From Micromonospora alfalfae (GTDB lineage Bacteria > Actinomycetota > Actinomycetes > Mycobacteriales > Micromonosporaceae): a stretch of DNA of 64,000 bases. The stretch spans positions 1-64,000 of the forward strand of contig NZ_JAKKFH010000063.1 of NCBI RefSeq assembly GCF_022230925.1, written 5' to 3'. Numbering within the stretch: the first letter of the stretch is position 1; each line of letters opens with the position of its first letter. Positions 43,142 through 51,150 of this stretch are shown piece by piece. The position numbers and the translations under genes were made by a program. The notes beneath the pieces were generated by a model. The model did not search any database, was not told the DNA's origin, and saw nothing but the letters and a program-made list of their open reading frames with translations.

Positions 43142-44110
43142 TTAGGGGGTGAGGGTGAAGGGTCGGAAGGTGCGTGGCCCGTAGAGCCGGTCCAGCACCT
43201 GGTCGAGCTCGCGCAGCAGGCGCCAGGCGTCGTCGGGCCGGGCGTCCAGGGACCGCTGCCGGCAGCCCTGCGCGAAGGTGTGCAGCTCGCGGGGTGCGCG
43301 CGGCCCCATCAGCCAGCTCATGCAGTGGCTGGCCATCGCGATGTCGGTGCCCGGGCCGCACCGCTGCTTCTTGATGACTTCCTCCGGGTCCCAGCCGTGG
43401 CCGGGTACGACCGCCGGGATCGTGCTCCCGACGGCAGCGGAGAAACACCAGTCGATCAGCACCACGCCGTGGGCGTCCGGCTCGATCAGCACGTGTCGGG
43501 GCACTACCGCGCCGTGCACCACGCCCGCCCGGTGGGCCAGGCCGAGCACCACCAGCAGACGCCGCCACATCCAGGCGACATCCCGGGCGTCCAGCCCGTC
43601 GGGGTACGCGCGCCGCACCTCCTCAAGGTCGTGCAGGCCGGGTGCGGTGGCGAGCACGTTGATCCGCCGTTCCGCTCCGGTGCTGGCGTCGCGGTGCCTG
43701 AACTCGTCGACCAGCCGGGGCACGTACGGCAGGTAGCGCGGGTCGCCGCGCTCGGCGATGGTGCGCAGGGCGTGCGCCTCGCGGGCCATCAGGTCGTTGT
43801 CGGTGGGCCGTCGGGGGAGCTTCAGCAGCCGGTCGTCGCCGACGTCGTAGAGGTCGGCCAGGTCACCCGAGTGGGCCGGCGCGCCGAGCCGGTAGTCGCC
43901 GAGGACTGTGGTCTGCCGTGCCTGCCACCGGGTGGTGACGTGGATGAACGCGTCGAGGGCTTCGGCGCGTACCGCCGGGTTGGTCGGCAGGCGGTCGGGG
44001 TGCAGGGCCGCTACCAGCTCGCGGTAGCGGTGGGCCGGCTGGTCGGCGCCGAACAGGTCCGCGTCGGTGCGGGCGGCCGCGACCAGGCGGATGGCCTCCG
44101 TGGCCCTCAC
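43142..44110 (-). CDS. J-domain/pseudokinase fusion protein
   Basis: A 322-residue protein. Residues about 10-66 resemble a J-domain with HPD at 37-39 (LVAALHPDRLP), which normally stimulates Hsp70. Residues about 70-270 resemble a protein kinase: RLLKLPR with Lys97, Glu111 in the C-helix, a catalytic loop VVHGAVVPRHVLI and LIDWCF for DFG. The HRD is HGA, so the catalytic Asp is missing and a pseudokinase is likely, although Asp220 of DFG is kept. Chaperone targeting of a nucleotide-sensing scaffold is a possible reading. Its GTG start overlaps the Nudix gene end by four bases. Confidence 0.75.
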   Translation of the reverse strand: MRATEAIRLVAAARTDADLFGADQPAHRYRELVAALHPDRLPTNPAVRAEALDAFIHVTTRWQARQTTVLGDYRLGAPAHSGDLADLYDVGDDRLLKLPRRPTDNDLMAREAHALRTIAERGDPRYLPYVPRLVDEFRHRDASTGAERRINVLATAPGLHDLEEVRRAYPDGLDARDVAWMWRRLLVVLGLAHRAGVVHGAVVPRHVLIEPDAHGVVLIDWCFSAAVGSTIPAVVPGHGWDPEEVIKKQRCGPGTDIAMASHCMSWLMGPRAPRELHTFAQGCRQRSLDARPDDAWRLLRELDQVLDRLYGPRTFRPFTLTP

Positions 44111-44859
44111 CGCACCGTCTCCTCGCGCGCGGGGCGCAGCAGCGCCGGGTGCAGCAGGTGGGCGTCGCCGGCCCGGTAGAGCCGGGCGCGCGGGCCGCCG
44201 CGGGCACCGCCGCGCTCGGTGCTGGCACCGGTGCTCTCCACGAAGCCCGGCACGGAGAGCACCTTGCGGTGGAAGTTGCCGGCGTGCAGCGGGTGCCCCC
44301 AGACCGTCTCGTAGACGGCGCGCAGTTCGCTGATCGTGAACTCGGCGGCGAGGAAGCGGGTGGCGAGCGGGGTGTACTCCAGCTTGGAGCGGGCCCGTTC
44401 CAACGCGTCGTCGATGATCCGGCCGTGGTCGAAGGCGAGCTGTCGGCTGGTCAACGCGGTCACCGGGAGCCAGATCGCATCGTCGGCGTCGCTGCCGGCG
44501 GCCGGGTCCGGCAGGTCGGGGGCGAACGCGAGGTGGGCGATCGAGACGACCCGCATGCGCGGGTCACGGTCGGGAGCGCCGTAGCTGCCCAACTGCTCCA
44601 GGTGTACGCGGCGCAGCGCCTCGCCGCCGAGCCCGGTCTCCTCGGCCAGCTCCCGTCGGGCGCCAGCGGTCAGGTCCTCGTCGGGGAGGACGAAGCCTCC
44701 GGGCAGCGCCCAGTGCCCCGCGAAGGGTGCCTCGCCCCGCCGGATCAGCAGCAGGTGCAGTGCGCCGTCGCGGATGGTCAGCGCCACCACGTCGACTGTC
44801 ACCGCGACCGACGGATAGGCCCGGGGGTCGTACGCGGCCAGGAACTCCTGCTCGTTCAT
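44107..44859 (-). CDS. NrtR-type Nudix transcriptional regulator
   Basis: A 250-residue protein with an N-terminal Nudix domain and a C-terminal winged helix, the NrtR architecture. The Nudix box (about 55-77, GFVLPDEDLTAGARRELAEE then TGL) is complete, so it might also hydrolyse a nucleotide-sugar. FTISELRAVYETVWGHPLHA and NFHRKVLSV belong to the NrtR wHTH. NrtR proteins repress NAD-metabolism genes and respond to ADP-ribose-like ligands. It heads the operon (ATG 44859) with a direct-repeat operator upstream, so autoregulation of the whole operon is likely. A ribose-derived signal is inferred only by family. Confidence 0.85.
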   Translation of the reverse strand: MNEQEFLAAYDPRAYPSVAVTVDVVALTIRDGALHLLLIRRGEAPFAGHWALPGGFVLPDEDLTAGARRELAEETGLGGEALRRVHLEQLGSYGAPDRDPRMRVVSIAHLAFAPDLPDPAAGSDADDAIWLPVTALTSRQLAFDHGRIIDDALERARSKLEYTPLATRFLAAEFTISELRAVYETVWGHPLHAGNFHRKVLSVPGFVESTGASTERGGARGGPRARLYRAGDAHLLHPALLRPAREETVR

Positions 44860-44875
44860 CGCGTCTCTCTCACTC

Positions 44876-44899
44876 TGAGAACATCTCGCTGTGAGAACA
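44876..44899. promoter_or_regulatory. direct-repeat operator of the Nudix operon
   Basis: TGAGAACA occurs at 44876-44883 and again at 44892-44899, 16 bases start to start. Read on the operon strand this is TGTTCTCA twice, 17 bases upstream of the Nudix gene. Two half-sites in this position fit a regulator-binding site for the first gene's product; the binding itself is inference. Confidence 0.45.
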
Positions 44900-44939
44900 A
44901 CTTAGCGCAGAAGTGCGCGCCTGCCAAGGGCAGGACCAA

Positions 44940-45003
44940 CTCAGCGCACGAGACGGTGCGGTGCGCTCAGCGCGCGGTGCGGTGCTGTGCGCTCAGCGCA
45001 CGA
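44940..45003. repeat. 26-bp tandem repeat overlapping gene end
   Basis: CTCAGCGC(A/G)CG starts at 44940, 44966 and 44992, a 26-base period, with GTGCGGTGC-type sequence between. The third copy contains the stop codon of the MaoC-type gene, and GTGCGCT/AGCGCAC inside the unit can pair, so the repeat may act as its terminator. Confidence 0.7.
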
Positions 45004-45859
45004 AGCCCGTCAGGTGGGGTCGGCCCCGGGAGTCGTGCAGGGCGAACCCGCCATCCGGCAGGAGCGCGAAGCTCACGGTGCTCGGCAGCGGCACGGGCAG
45101 CTTGAAGGCGACCTCGACGGTGTACACGTCCGGCAGCCGGGCCTCCAGCGCGGCCAGGCAGCGCGCCTTGCTCCACATGCCGTGCACGATCGGCCGGCGG
45201 AAGCCGAACAGCCGCGCACCGAGTCGGGAGGTGTGGATCGGGTTGTGGTCGCCGGAGACCCGTGCGTACTCCGTACCGACGCGCGGTTCCACCCGCCAGC
45301 GGGCGGTGGCCGTCGGCGCGGCAGGCCGCTCGCCGGGCTCACGTCCGCCCGGCTTGCGCTCCCGACCGAGGTACGTCGAGACGCCGCGCCACACCTCGGT
45401 CCCGTCGACGGAGCCGACCAGCACCATGTCCACCTGCCGCCCCCGGTCGTGGGGGCGCAGGTTCTCCGCGTACGTGGTGAAGTCGAGGGTCTCGTCGGCG
45501 GTGATCGGGCGGTGCGTGGTGATCCGGTTGTCGACGTGCACCAGGCCGATCAGCGGGAGGGGGAAGTCCGGCGCGGTCATCAGGCGCACTGCCAGTGGAA
45601 AGCCCATGACGTGGGGAAACGTCGCGGGCAGCCGATCGGTGAGCCGGAACCCGCAGACCCGGTCGTAGTCGGCCAGCCGCGCCCGGTCGACGCTCACCCC
45701 GCCCACTGTCAACTCGACAGCCGGCAGGTCGGGCCCGCGCCGCCCACCCCCGAGGCCCGGTAGCGCGCCGAGCAACGCCCGTCGGTGCAGCGCCCCGACC
45801 GCCGGCATCCTGGGCAGCTCGACCAGGCTGCGGCCGCCCCTCTCCGGCCCCGCGCCCAT
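44993..45859 (-). CDS. htdX: MaoC-like (R)-hydroxyacyl dehydratase, HtdX-type
   Basis: A 288-residue double-hotdog dehydratase. The C-terminal half contains the hydratase-2 motif TEYARVSGDHNPIHTSRLGA with its catalytic Asp and His, then GFRRPIVHGMWSKA; the N-terminal half is the non-catalytic hotdog. It would dehydrate (R)-3-hydroxyacyl-CoA or -ACP. Order and orientation match Mycobacterium tuberculosis Rv0241c-Rv0243 (htdX-fabG4 divergent from fadA2), on which the symbol rests. The ATG overlaps the fabG4 stop as ATGA, so the two are co-translated. Confidence 0.85.
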   Translation of the reverse strand: MGAGPERGGRSLVELPRMPAVGALHRRALLGALPGLGGGRRGPDLPAVELTVGGVSVDRARLADYDRVCGFRLTDRLPATFPHVMGFPLAVRLMTAPDFPLPLIGLVHVDNRITTHRPITADETLDFTTYAENLRPHDRGRQVDMVLVGSVDGTEVWRGVSTYLGRERKPGGREPGERPAAPTATARWRVEPRVGTEYARVSGDHNPIHTSRLGARLFGFRRPIVHGMWSKARCLAALEARLPDVYTVEVAFKLPVPLPSTVSFALLPDGGFALHDSRGRPHLTGFVR

Positions 45860-47229
45860 CACGCCCCCAGCAGGCTCTGGCCGCAGACCCGGACCACGTT
45901 TCCGCTGACCGCGCCGCTGGCTGGCCAGGCCAGCCAGCCGATCGTCTCGGCCACGTCCACCGGCAACCCGCCCTGGGCCAGGCTGTTCATCCGCCGCCCC
46001 GCCTCGCGGACCACCAGCGGGATGCGCGCGGTCAGCCGGGTCTCGATGAAGCCGGGGGCCACCGCGTTGACGCTGATCCCGTGCTGCCGCAGGGCCGGCG
46101 CGAGTGAGTCGACCAGCCCGATCACGCCGGCCTTGCTGGTGGCGTAGTTCGTCTGCCCCCGGTTGCCGGCGATCCCAGCGATCGACGAGACCGAGATGAT
46201 CCGCCCGCCGGCCGGGATCAGCTCCCGCGCCAGCAGTACGTCGTTGATCCGCTCCTGGCTGGAGAGGTTGACGTCGATCACCTGGTCCCACCGGTCGGCG
46301 TCCATCCTGCCGAGCGTCTTGTCCCGGGTGATCCCGGCGTTGTGCACCACCACGTCGACCCGGCCGTGCCGGCTGGCCAGGTGCTCGGCGAGTCGGGTCG
46401 GCGCGTCCGGCGCGGTCAGGTCGAGTTGGACGGCGGTGCCACCGATGTCGTTCGCCACCGCGGCGAGCGCGTCACCGGCGGCCGGGATGTCCAGGGCCAC
46501 CACCTTCGCGCCGTCGCGGGAGAGCACCCTCGCCAGCGCTGCGCCGATGCCCCGTGCGGCGCCGGTGACCAGCACGACCTGCCCGTCCAGCGGGCGGTCC
46601 CAGTCGGCGGGGCCGCTCGCCGCGCCGGGGCCGACCCGGATGACCTGCCCCGACACGTACGCGGACCGGCCGGACAGCAGGAACCGGAGAGTCGACTCGA
46701 GGCTCGTGATGGTGCCAGCCGAGTGGACCGGGTCGTCCGACGCGTCACCGCTCACGTAGACGAGTTGCGCGGTGGTACCCCGGCCGAACTCCTTGCCGAT
46801 GCTGCGGACCAGCCCTTCGAGGGCGCGTTGGGCGGTCGCCTCGCGGGGTGTCGGGCACTCCTGTGGCGAGGTGCCCAGCACGATCACCCGACCGCTGGGC
46901 AGCACGGCCCGGGCCTGCGGGTGAAAGAAGTCGTAGAGCTGGCGCAGGTCGGTCGAGTCGATGAGCCCGGTGGCGTCGAAGAGCAGTGCCCCGTACCGCT
47001 GCGGGTTGGCCCCGGCAGGGTCGGCCAGCTCGACCCCGGCGCTGGTGAGGATCTTGGCAACCGGCTCGGCGAGCCGGCCGCCGGTGGCCGCGCCGAGCAG
47101 GGCCGGGCCGGCCAGCAGCGGGTCGCCGGGGTGGTGCCGGCGCAGTCGGGGCGGGTCGGGCAGCCCGAGGCGCTTGACCAGCGCGCGGCCGGCGGCCGAT
47201 TGGACGAAGCTCGCGTACCTGTCGGTCAT
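45859..47229 (-). CDS. fabG4: high-molecular-weight 3-oxoacyl reductase FabG4-type
   Basis: A 456-residue protein, twice the usual FabG length. The C-terminal half (from about 215) is a classical SDR: VTGAARGIGAALARVL, VVHNAGITRDKT, SVSSIAGIAGNRGQTNYATSK and PGFIETRLTARI. The N-terminal half is a degenerate Rossmann-type domain, as in mycobacterial FabG4 (Rv0242c), which reduces 3-oxoacyl-CoA with NADH. It is transcribed with htdX and divergent from a thiolase gene, so the three genes should build or break acyl chains by a partly reversible beta-oxidation-like route. Confidence 0.9.
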   Translation of the reverse strand: MTDRYASFVQSAAGRALVKRLGLPDPPRLRRHHPGDPLLAGPALLGAATGGRLAEPVAKILTSAGVELADPAGANPQRYGALLFDATGLIDSTDLRQLYDFFHPQARAVLPSGRVIVLGTSPQECPTPREATAQRALEGLVRSIGKEFGRGTTAQLVYVSGDASDDPVHSAGTITSLESTLRFLLSGRSAYVSGQVIRVGPGAASGPADWDRPLDGQVVLVTGAARGIGAALARVLSRDGAKVVALDIPAAGDALAAVANDIGGTAVQLDLTAPDAPTRLAEHLASRHGRVDVVVHNAGITRDKTLGRMDADRWDQVIDVNLSSQERINDVLLARELIPAGGRIISVSSIAGIAGNRGQTNYATSKAGVIGLVDSLAPALRQHGISVNAVAPGFIETRLTARIPLVVREAGRRMNSLAQGGLPVDVAETIGWLAWPASGAVSGNVVRVCGQSLLGA

Positions 47230-47238
47230 GGGCGTAGC

Positions 47239-47252
47239 CTACTGGCGAGTAG
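47239..47252. promoter_or_regulatory. CTACT/AGTAG operator between fabG4 and thiolase
   Basis: CTACT-GGCG-AGTAG is a short dyad in the 55-bp spacer between the divergent fabG4 and thiolase genes. Its half-sites equal the outer part of the TetR operator at 36736-36765, so the same or a related regulator may act here. Confidence 0.5.
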
Positions 47253-47284
47253 GGTTTGAGCAACACATGTCGAGGAGGCGGATC

Positions 47285-48577
47285 GTGCAGAGCATCCGGC
47301 GGGTCGCGGTCATCGGGGGCAACCGCATCCCCTTCGCCCGCTCCAATTCCCGCTACGCGGACGCGTCGAACGCGGACCTGCTCGGCGCGGCGCTCGACGG
47401 CCTGATCGCCCGCTACGGGCTGGCCGGGCAGCGCATCGGCGAGGTGGTCACCGGGGCGGTGCTCAAGCACTCCCGCGACTTCAACCTCACCCGTGAGGTG
47501 GTCCTCGGCTCCCGACTCGACCCCCACACCCCGGCCTACGACATCCAGCAGGCCTGCGGCACCGGCCTGGAGGCGACCATCCTGGTCGCCAACAAGATCG
47601 CCCTCGGTCAGCTCGACGCGGGCATCGCCGGCGGTGTCGACACCACCTCCGACGCCCCGCTCGCCGTCAACGAGGAGATGCGCCGCACGCTGCTCAAGCT
47701 CAACTCGGCCCGTACGCTGGGCGAACGGCTCAAGATCGCGGCGAAGCTTCGCCCGTCCCAGCCGTTCAAGCCGGAGATCCCGCGCAACGCCGAGCCGCGT
47801 ACCGGGCTGTCCATGGGCGACCACGCCGCCCGGACCGCAGTGCGCTGGCAGATCGACCGGCGCTCCCAGGACGAGTTGGCGCTGCGCTCACACCAGCGCC
47901 TCGCCGCCGCGTACGACAGGGGCTTCTTCGACGACCTGATGACGCCGTACCTGGGGCTCACCCGGGATGCGAACCTGCGCCCGGACAGCAGCCTGGAGAA
48001 GCTCGCCTCGCTGAAACCGGTCTTCGGCACCCGTGGCCCGGACGCCGAGCACGCCACCATGACTGCCGGCAACTCGTCACCCCTCACCGACGGCGCGTCC
48101 ACTGTGCTGCTGGCCAGCGAGGAGTGGGCGGCGGCGCACCACCTGCCCGTGCTCGCCTGGTTCAGCTGGTCGGAGACGGCGGCGGTGGACTTCGTGCACG
48201 GCGACGAGGGGTTGCTGATGGCACCCGCGTACGCGGTGCCCCGGATGCTGGCCCGTGCCGGGCTGACGTTGCAGGACTTCGACTACTACGAAATTCACGA
48301 GGCGTTCGCGTCGCAGGTGCTGGCCACCCTCGCCGCCTGGGAGTCGCCGGAGTTCGCCAAGGACCGGCTCGGCCTGGACGCCCCGCTGGGCGCGATCGAC
48401 ACTGACCGGCTCAACGTCAACGGTTCGTCGCTGGCCGCCGGGCACCCGTTCGCCGCCACCGGCGGCCGGATCGTGGCGACCCTGGCCAAGCTGCTGGCCG
48501 AGCGGGGCAGCGGGCGTGGGCTGATCTCCATCTGCGCCGCCGGTGGTCAGGGCGTGACCGCCATCCTGGAGCGCTGA
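47285..48577 (+). CDS. fadA2: acetyl-CoA acyltransferase (FadA2-like thiolase)
   Basis: A 430-residue thiolase, cleaving or forming 3-oxoacyl-CoA. Visible are the active-site cysteine in QQACGTGLEATILVA, the NGSSLAAGHPFAATGGR segment with the catalytic His, and the C-terminal ISICAAGGQGVTAI with the second cysteine. The GTG 47285 follows GAGGAGG by six bases and is preferred to ATG 47267. Synteny with fabG4 and htdX matches mycobacterial fadA2. The neighbouring fadE5 of mycobacteria is absent here. It probably acts in long-chain acyl degradation. Confidence 0.9.
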   Translation: MQSIRRVAVIGGNRIPFARSNSRYADASNADLLGAALDGLIARYGLAGQRIGEVVTGAVLKHSRDFNLTREVVLGSRLDPHTPAYDIQQACGTGLEATILVANKIALGQLDAGIAGGVDTTSDAPLAVNEEMRRTLLKLNSARTLGERLKIAAKLRPSQPFKPEIPRNAEPRTGLSMGDHAARTAVRWQIDRRSQDELALRSHQRLAAAYDRGFFDDLMTPYLGLTRDANLRPDSSLEKLASLKPVFGTRGPDAEHATMTAGNSSPLTDGASTVLLASEEWAAAHHLPVLAWFSWSETAAVDFVHGDEGLLMAPAYAVPRMLARAGLTLQDFDYYEIHEAFASQVLATLAAWESPEFAKDRLGLDAPLGAIDTDRLNVNGSSLAAGHPFAATGGRIVATLAKLLAERGSGRGLISICAAGGQGVTAILER

Positions 48578-48592
48578 GCGGAGCGTGCACGG

Positions 48593-48629
48593 CGACGCCC
48601 GCCGGACCCGAGGGTCCCGGCGGGCGTCG
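48593..48629. terminator. terminator between thiolase and repeat protein 1
   Basis: CGACGCCCGCCGGA pairs with TCCCGGCGGGCGTCG around CCCGAGGG. The same stem closes the genes ending at 51151 and 57132, so it belongs to the paralogue family as well as to the convergent thiolase. Confidence 0.85.
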
Positions 48630-48644
48630 ATCGTGCGGTGGGGC

Positions 48645-50972
48645 TCAGCCGAGGGTGAACTTCTCCCAGGTGCTGATGGTTGGGCCGTTGGCGATCAGCG
48701 GCTTGGATCCTGCGCCGTCGGCGCTGACGTACTTGCTGTTGACAGCGGCCTTGAAGCTGACTGTGCCGTCGCTGCTGCGGACCATTGTGAACCGCTCCCA
48801 GGTGCTGGCGGTCGCCGCGCCCGCGATCAGCGGCTTGGCGCCTGCGCCGTCGGCGGACACGAAGCGGCTGTTGATGTGGGCGAAGAGGGTGACCTGCCCG
48901 TTGCCGAGATCCACCACGTCGAACCGCTCCCAGAGGCTGACCGCCGGGCCGTTGGCGATCAGTGGCTTGCTGCCCGCGCCGTCGGCGCTGACGTAGCGGC
49001 CGTTGACCCGCGCCTTCAACGTCCGGTTGGCGTCGGTGGCCTTGACCTGGTGGAACTTCTCCCAGGTGCCGATCGTCGGTCGGGTGGCGGCCAGCGGCAC
49101 GGCGCCGCTGGGATCGGCGGTGACGTACAGGCCGTTGTCGGCCTTGAGGCTGACGCTGCCGTCGCTGTTCCGGTTGATGTTGAACCGCTCCGGAGCGTCC
49201 ACGACCTGGCTCATGGCGTGCAGCGAGTCCGGGCCGCCGCTGTAGGTCCGGCTGACGTACCGCCCCGTGACGTAAGAGAAGAGTGCGACCTGGCCACCGC
49301 CTGCGTCGGTGAGGTCGAACTGCGTGGCGAGGCCGAACTCGGGCCTGCTCGGCACGAGACCGGTAGGCGTGCCGTACCCGTCGACGTAGCGGCGGTTGGC
49401 GAGAGCGAGGAGACCCACCGTCGCGGTCCGTCGCAGGACGCTGACCCGCTGGGTGCTGGTGTTCGTCCGACCGTCGGTTCCGGTCACCTCGACGCTGAGG
49501 CTGTAGGTGCCCGGTTTGGCGTACGTGTGCGAGGCCACCGGCGTGCTCTGGGTGACCCCGGACCCGTCACCGAACTCGAACCGGTAGGACTTGATCGGAT
49601 GGAAGCCTGGCTTCGACGCGGAGGCGTCCAGCTTCACCGAGAGCGCTCCGAGATCGATGCTGACGCCGAACGACGCTGCCGGCGGCCTGATGGTCTCCAC
49701 CGCGCCACGGTCGGCGTAGGTGGTCGGGCCGGCACCGGTGTTCGCCACGGCCGGGTCGTCCATGCGCGGGGTGCCGATGCGGTCGAGTGCCGGGAACCCG
49801 GGGGCCGCGGAGTTCGCCGAGTCGATGTCGTCTCGTGGTTGTCCCGTCTCCCGGTCGTGTGCGGCCTGCCCGGACGCGGCCCGGAAACCGGCGAGGCTCA
49901 TCCGGGTGTTCAAGGCGTAAATCTGCGGGGAGTCGCTGTAGTAGTGGTGGGCGTTGTTGTAGTCGACCTTGGTCTTTCCGACGGCCCCGCCGTAGACCCC
50001 GATCTCGACACCGTCGAGAAAGGCCGGGTCGCAGTAGCCCTGGCTGAAGAAGCCGTTCGTGGTGAGAACGTTGTTCTGCACGGAGACGCCGGGCGAAGTT
50101 CCGTCGACCCGGATCCCGTCGCGGCAGCGGTTGCGGATCGTGTTGTTGGTGATCGCCGTGTTGGCGGCACCGTTGTTGTGCACGCCGTGGCCGGGGCCAC
50201 CGTCGATCTGGTTGTTGGCCACCACAGTGTCGACCGCGCCCACCCCGATGGCGACTGCCGCTGCGGTGAAACCGCTGACCTTGCTGTCGAGGATGCTGAC
50301 TCTCGGCCCGTCGACCCGAACGCCGACGCCGTCGGAGGGTGTCCGGTACCCGGCGCTGCTCAATACGTTCACGGATCTGACCAGCACGTCGCTGCTCGCG
50401 GCGTCGATGATGATTCCAGCGTTCAGGGTCGGCCCGCTGGCGTTGATCTGCTTCAATGTCGACCTGGTGACACCGGCCAACCGGACGGCGGGCGCGGTCG
50501 AGGAGGTGTCCATCGCGAAGTTGCCGCCCTGGATGGTGATCCGCGAGGAGTTGCGCAGGTCGAGGCCGGGCAGCACGCTTGTCGACCCAATGGTGCGCAG
50601 ATTCTTGAGTACGACATCGTGCTGGCCGTCGATCACGAAGCCGGCGGTCGCGCCGATCAGAGTTGCCACGCCACTGGCGAAGAAGGTGACCGGTTGCTCG
50701 GGCGTGCCGGACGTGGGGATCGTGACGCGTTCCCGGTAGTTGCCGCTGCCGACGTCCACCGACTGGCCGGCCGTGACCACCGCAGCCGCGGCACCGATGG
50801 TGCAGAACGGCTGCGTCAACGTGCCCGGGAACTGGTCGGAGCAGCCGGTGGCGGGGTTCTGCCGGACGTAGAGCGTCGTCGGAGCGCCCGCCTGGGCCGG
50901 CACGATGGTGCCCACCAGGGCACCACCGGTCAGCACGACGGTCGCGAGACCGGAAAGGAGGGATTTGCCCAT
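48645..50972 (-). CDS. secreted beta-helix/PKD/fascin-like protein, paralogue 1
   Basis: A 775-residue exported protein. A signal peptide (1-28, PAQA) is followed by a right-handed beta-helix of parallel repeats (about 30-345; recurring VDG-x-VAxNxIxGGxGHGVHNN-type turns), then a PKD-like domain at about 435-513 (YRFEFGDGSGVTQS, SHTYAKPGTYSLSVEVTG), then about six copies of a 45-residue fascin-like beta-trefoil unit ending in the motif YVSADGAGSKPLIANGP (from about 515). Such an array suggests binding or processing of polysaccharide at the cell surface; no catalytic residue can be named. It lacks an LPXTG motif. Two paralogues lie next to it (51151 and 57132). Confidence 0.82.
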   Translation of the reverse strand: MGKSLLSGLATVVLTGGALVGTIVPAQAGAPTTLYVRQNPATGCSDQFPGTLTQPFCTIGAAAAVVTAGQSVDVGSGNYRERVTIPTSGTPEQPVTFFASGVATLIGATAGFVIDGQHDVVLKNLRTIGSTSVLPGLDLRNSSRITIQGGNFAMDTSSTAPAVRLAGVTRSTLKQINASGPTLNAGIIIDAASSDVLVRSVNVLSSAGYRTPSDGVGVRVDGPRVSILDSKVSGFTAAAVAIGVGAVDTVVANNQIDGGPGHGVHNNGAANTAITNNTIRNRCRDGIRVDGTSPGVSVQNNVLTTNGFFSQGYCDPAFLDGVEIGVYGGAVGKTKVDYNNAHHYYSDSPQIYALNTRMSLAGFRAASGQAAHDRETGQPRDDIDSANSAAPGFPALDRIGTPRMDDPAVANTGAGPTTYADRGAVETIRPPAASFGVSIDLGALSVKLDASASKPGFHPIKSYRFEFGDGSGVTQSTPVASHTYAKPGTYSLSVEVTGTDGRTNTSTQRVSVLRRTATVGLLALANRRYVDGYGTPTGLVPSRPEFGLATQFDLTDAGGGQVALFSYVTGRYVSRTYSGGPDSLHAMSQVVDAPERFNINRNSDGSVSLKADNGLYVTADPSGAVPLAATRPTIGTWEKFHQVKATDANRTLKARVNGRYVSADGAGSKPLIANGPAVSLWERFDVVDLGNGQVTLFAHINSRFVSADGAGAKPLIAGAATASTWERFTMVRSSDGTVSFKAAVNSKYVSADGAGSKPLIANGPTISTWEKFTLG

Positions 50973-51006
50973 GCTTTGCCTCGGGGATGAGGAGGAGCCG
51001 GCGGTC

Positions 51007-51079
51007 GCCGGGAGTCAGATAAAGGTGATCATGCATCACCGGCCGATTGAGGCGCTGACCGCAGTGACAAAACGGCCAC
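51007..51079 (-). promoter_or_regulatory. conserved upstream blocks, paralogue 1
   Basis: On the gene strand GTGGCCGTTTTGTCAC (51079-51064) is followed about 40 bases later by TATCTGACTCCCGGCG, then the start codon about 35 bases further on. GAGGCGCTGACC near 51049 is shared with paralogue 2, and GGTGAT-N5-ATCACC is specific to this copy. Block A contains a TTGTCA that could be a -35 element. Confidence 0.55.
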
Positions 51080-51098
51080 TCCGCCAGTGTGTGCAAGG

Positions 51099-51135
51099 CG
51101 ACGCCCGCCGGACTTGAGGGTTCCGGCGGGCGTCG
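51099..51135. terminator. terminator of repeat protein 2
   Basis: CGACGCCCGCCGGA pairs with TCCGGCGGGCGTCG around CTTGAGGGT. Same sequence as the stems at 48593 and 57081. It lies between paralogue 2's stop and paralogue 1's promoter. Confidence 0.85.
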
Positions 51136-51150
51136 ACAGTGCGGTAGGGC

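Noticed and set aside
40914..43568. Single 884-residue protein fusing synthetase and upstream sequence
   Set aside because: The upstream half is an out-of-frame reading of the vWA gene. The GTG at 42176 with a four-base overlap gives the family-length protein.
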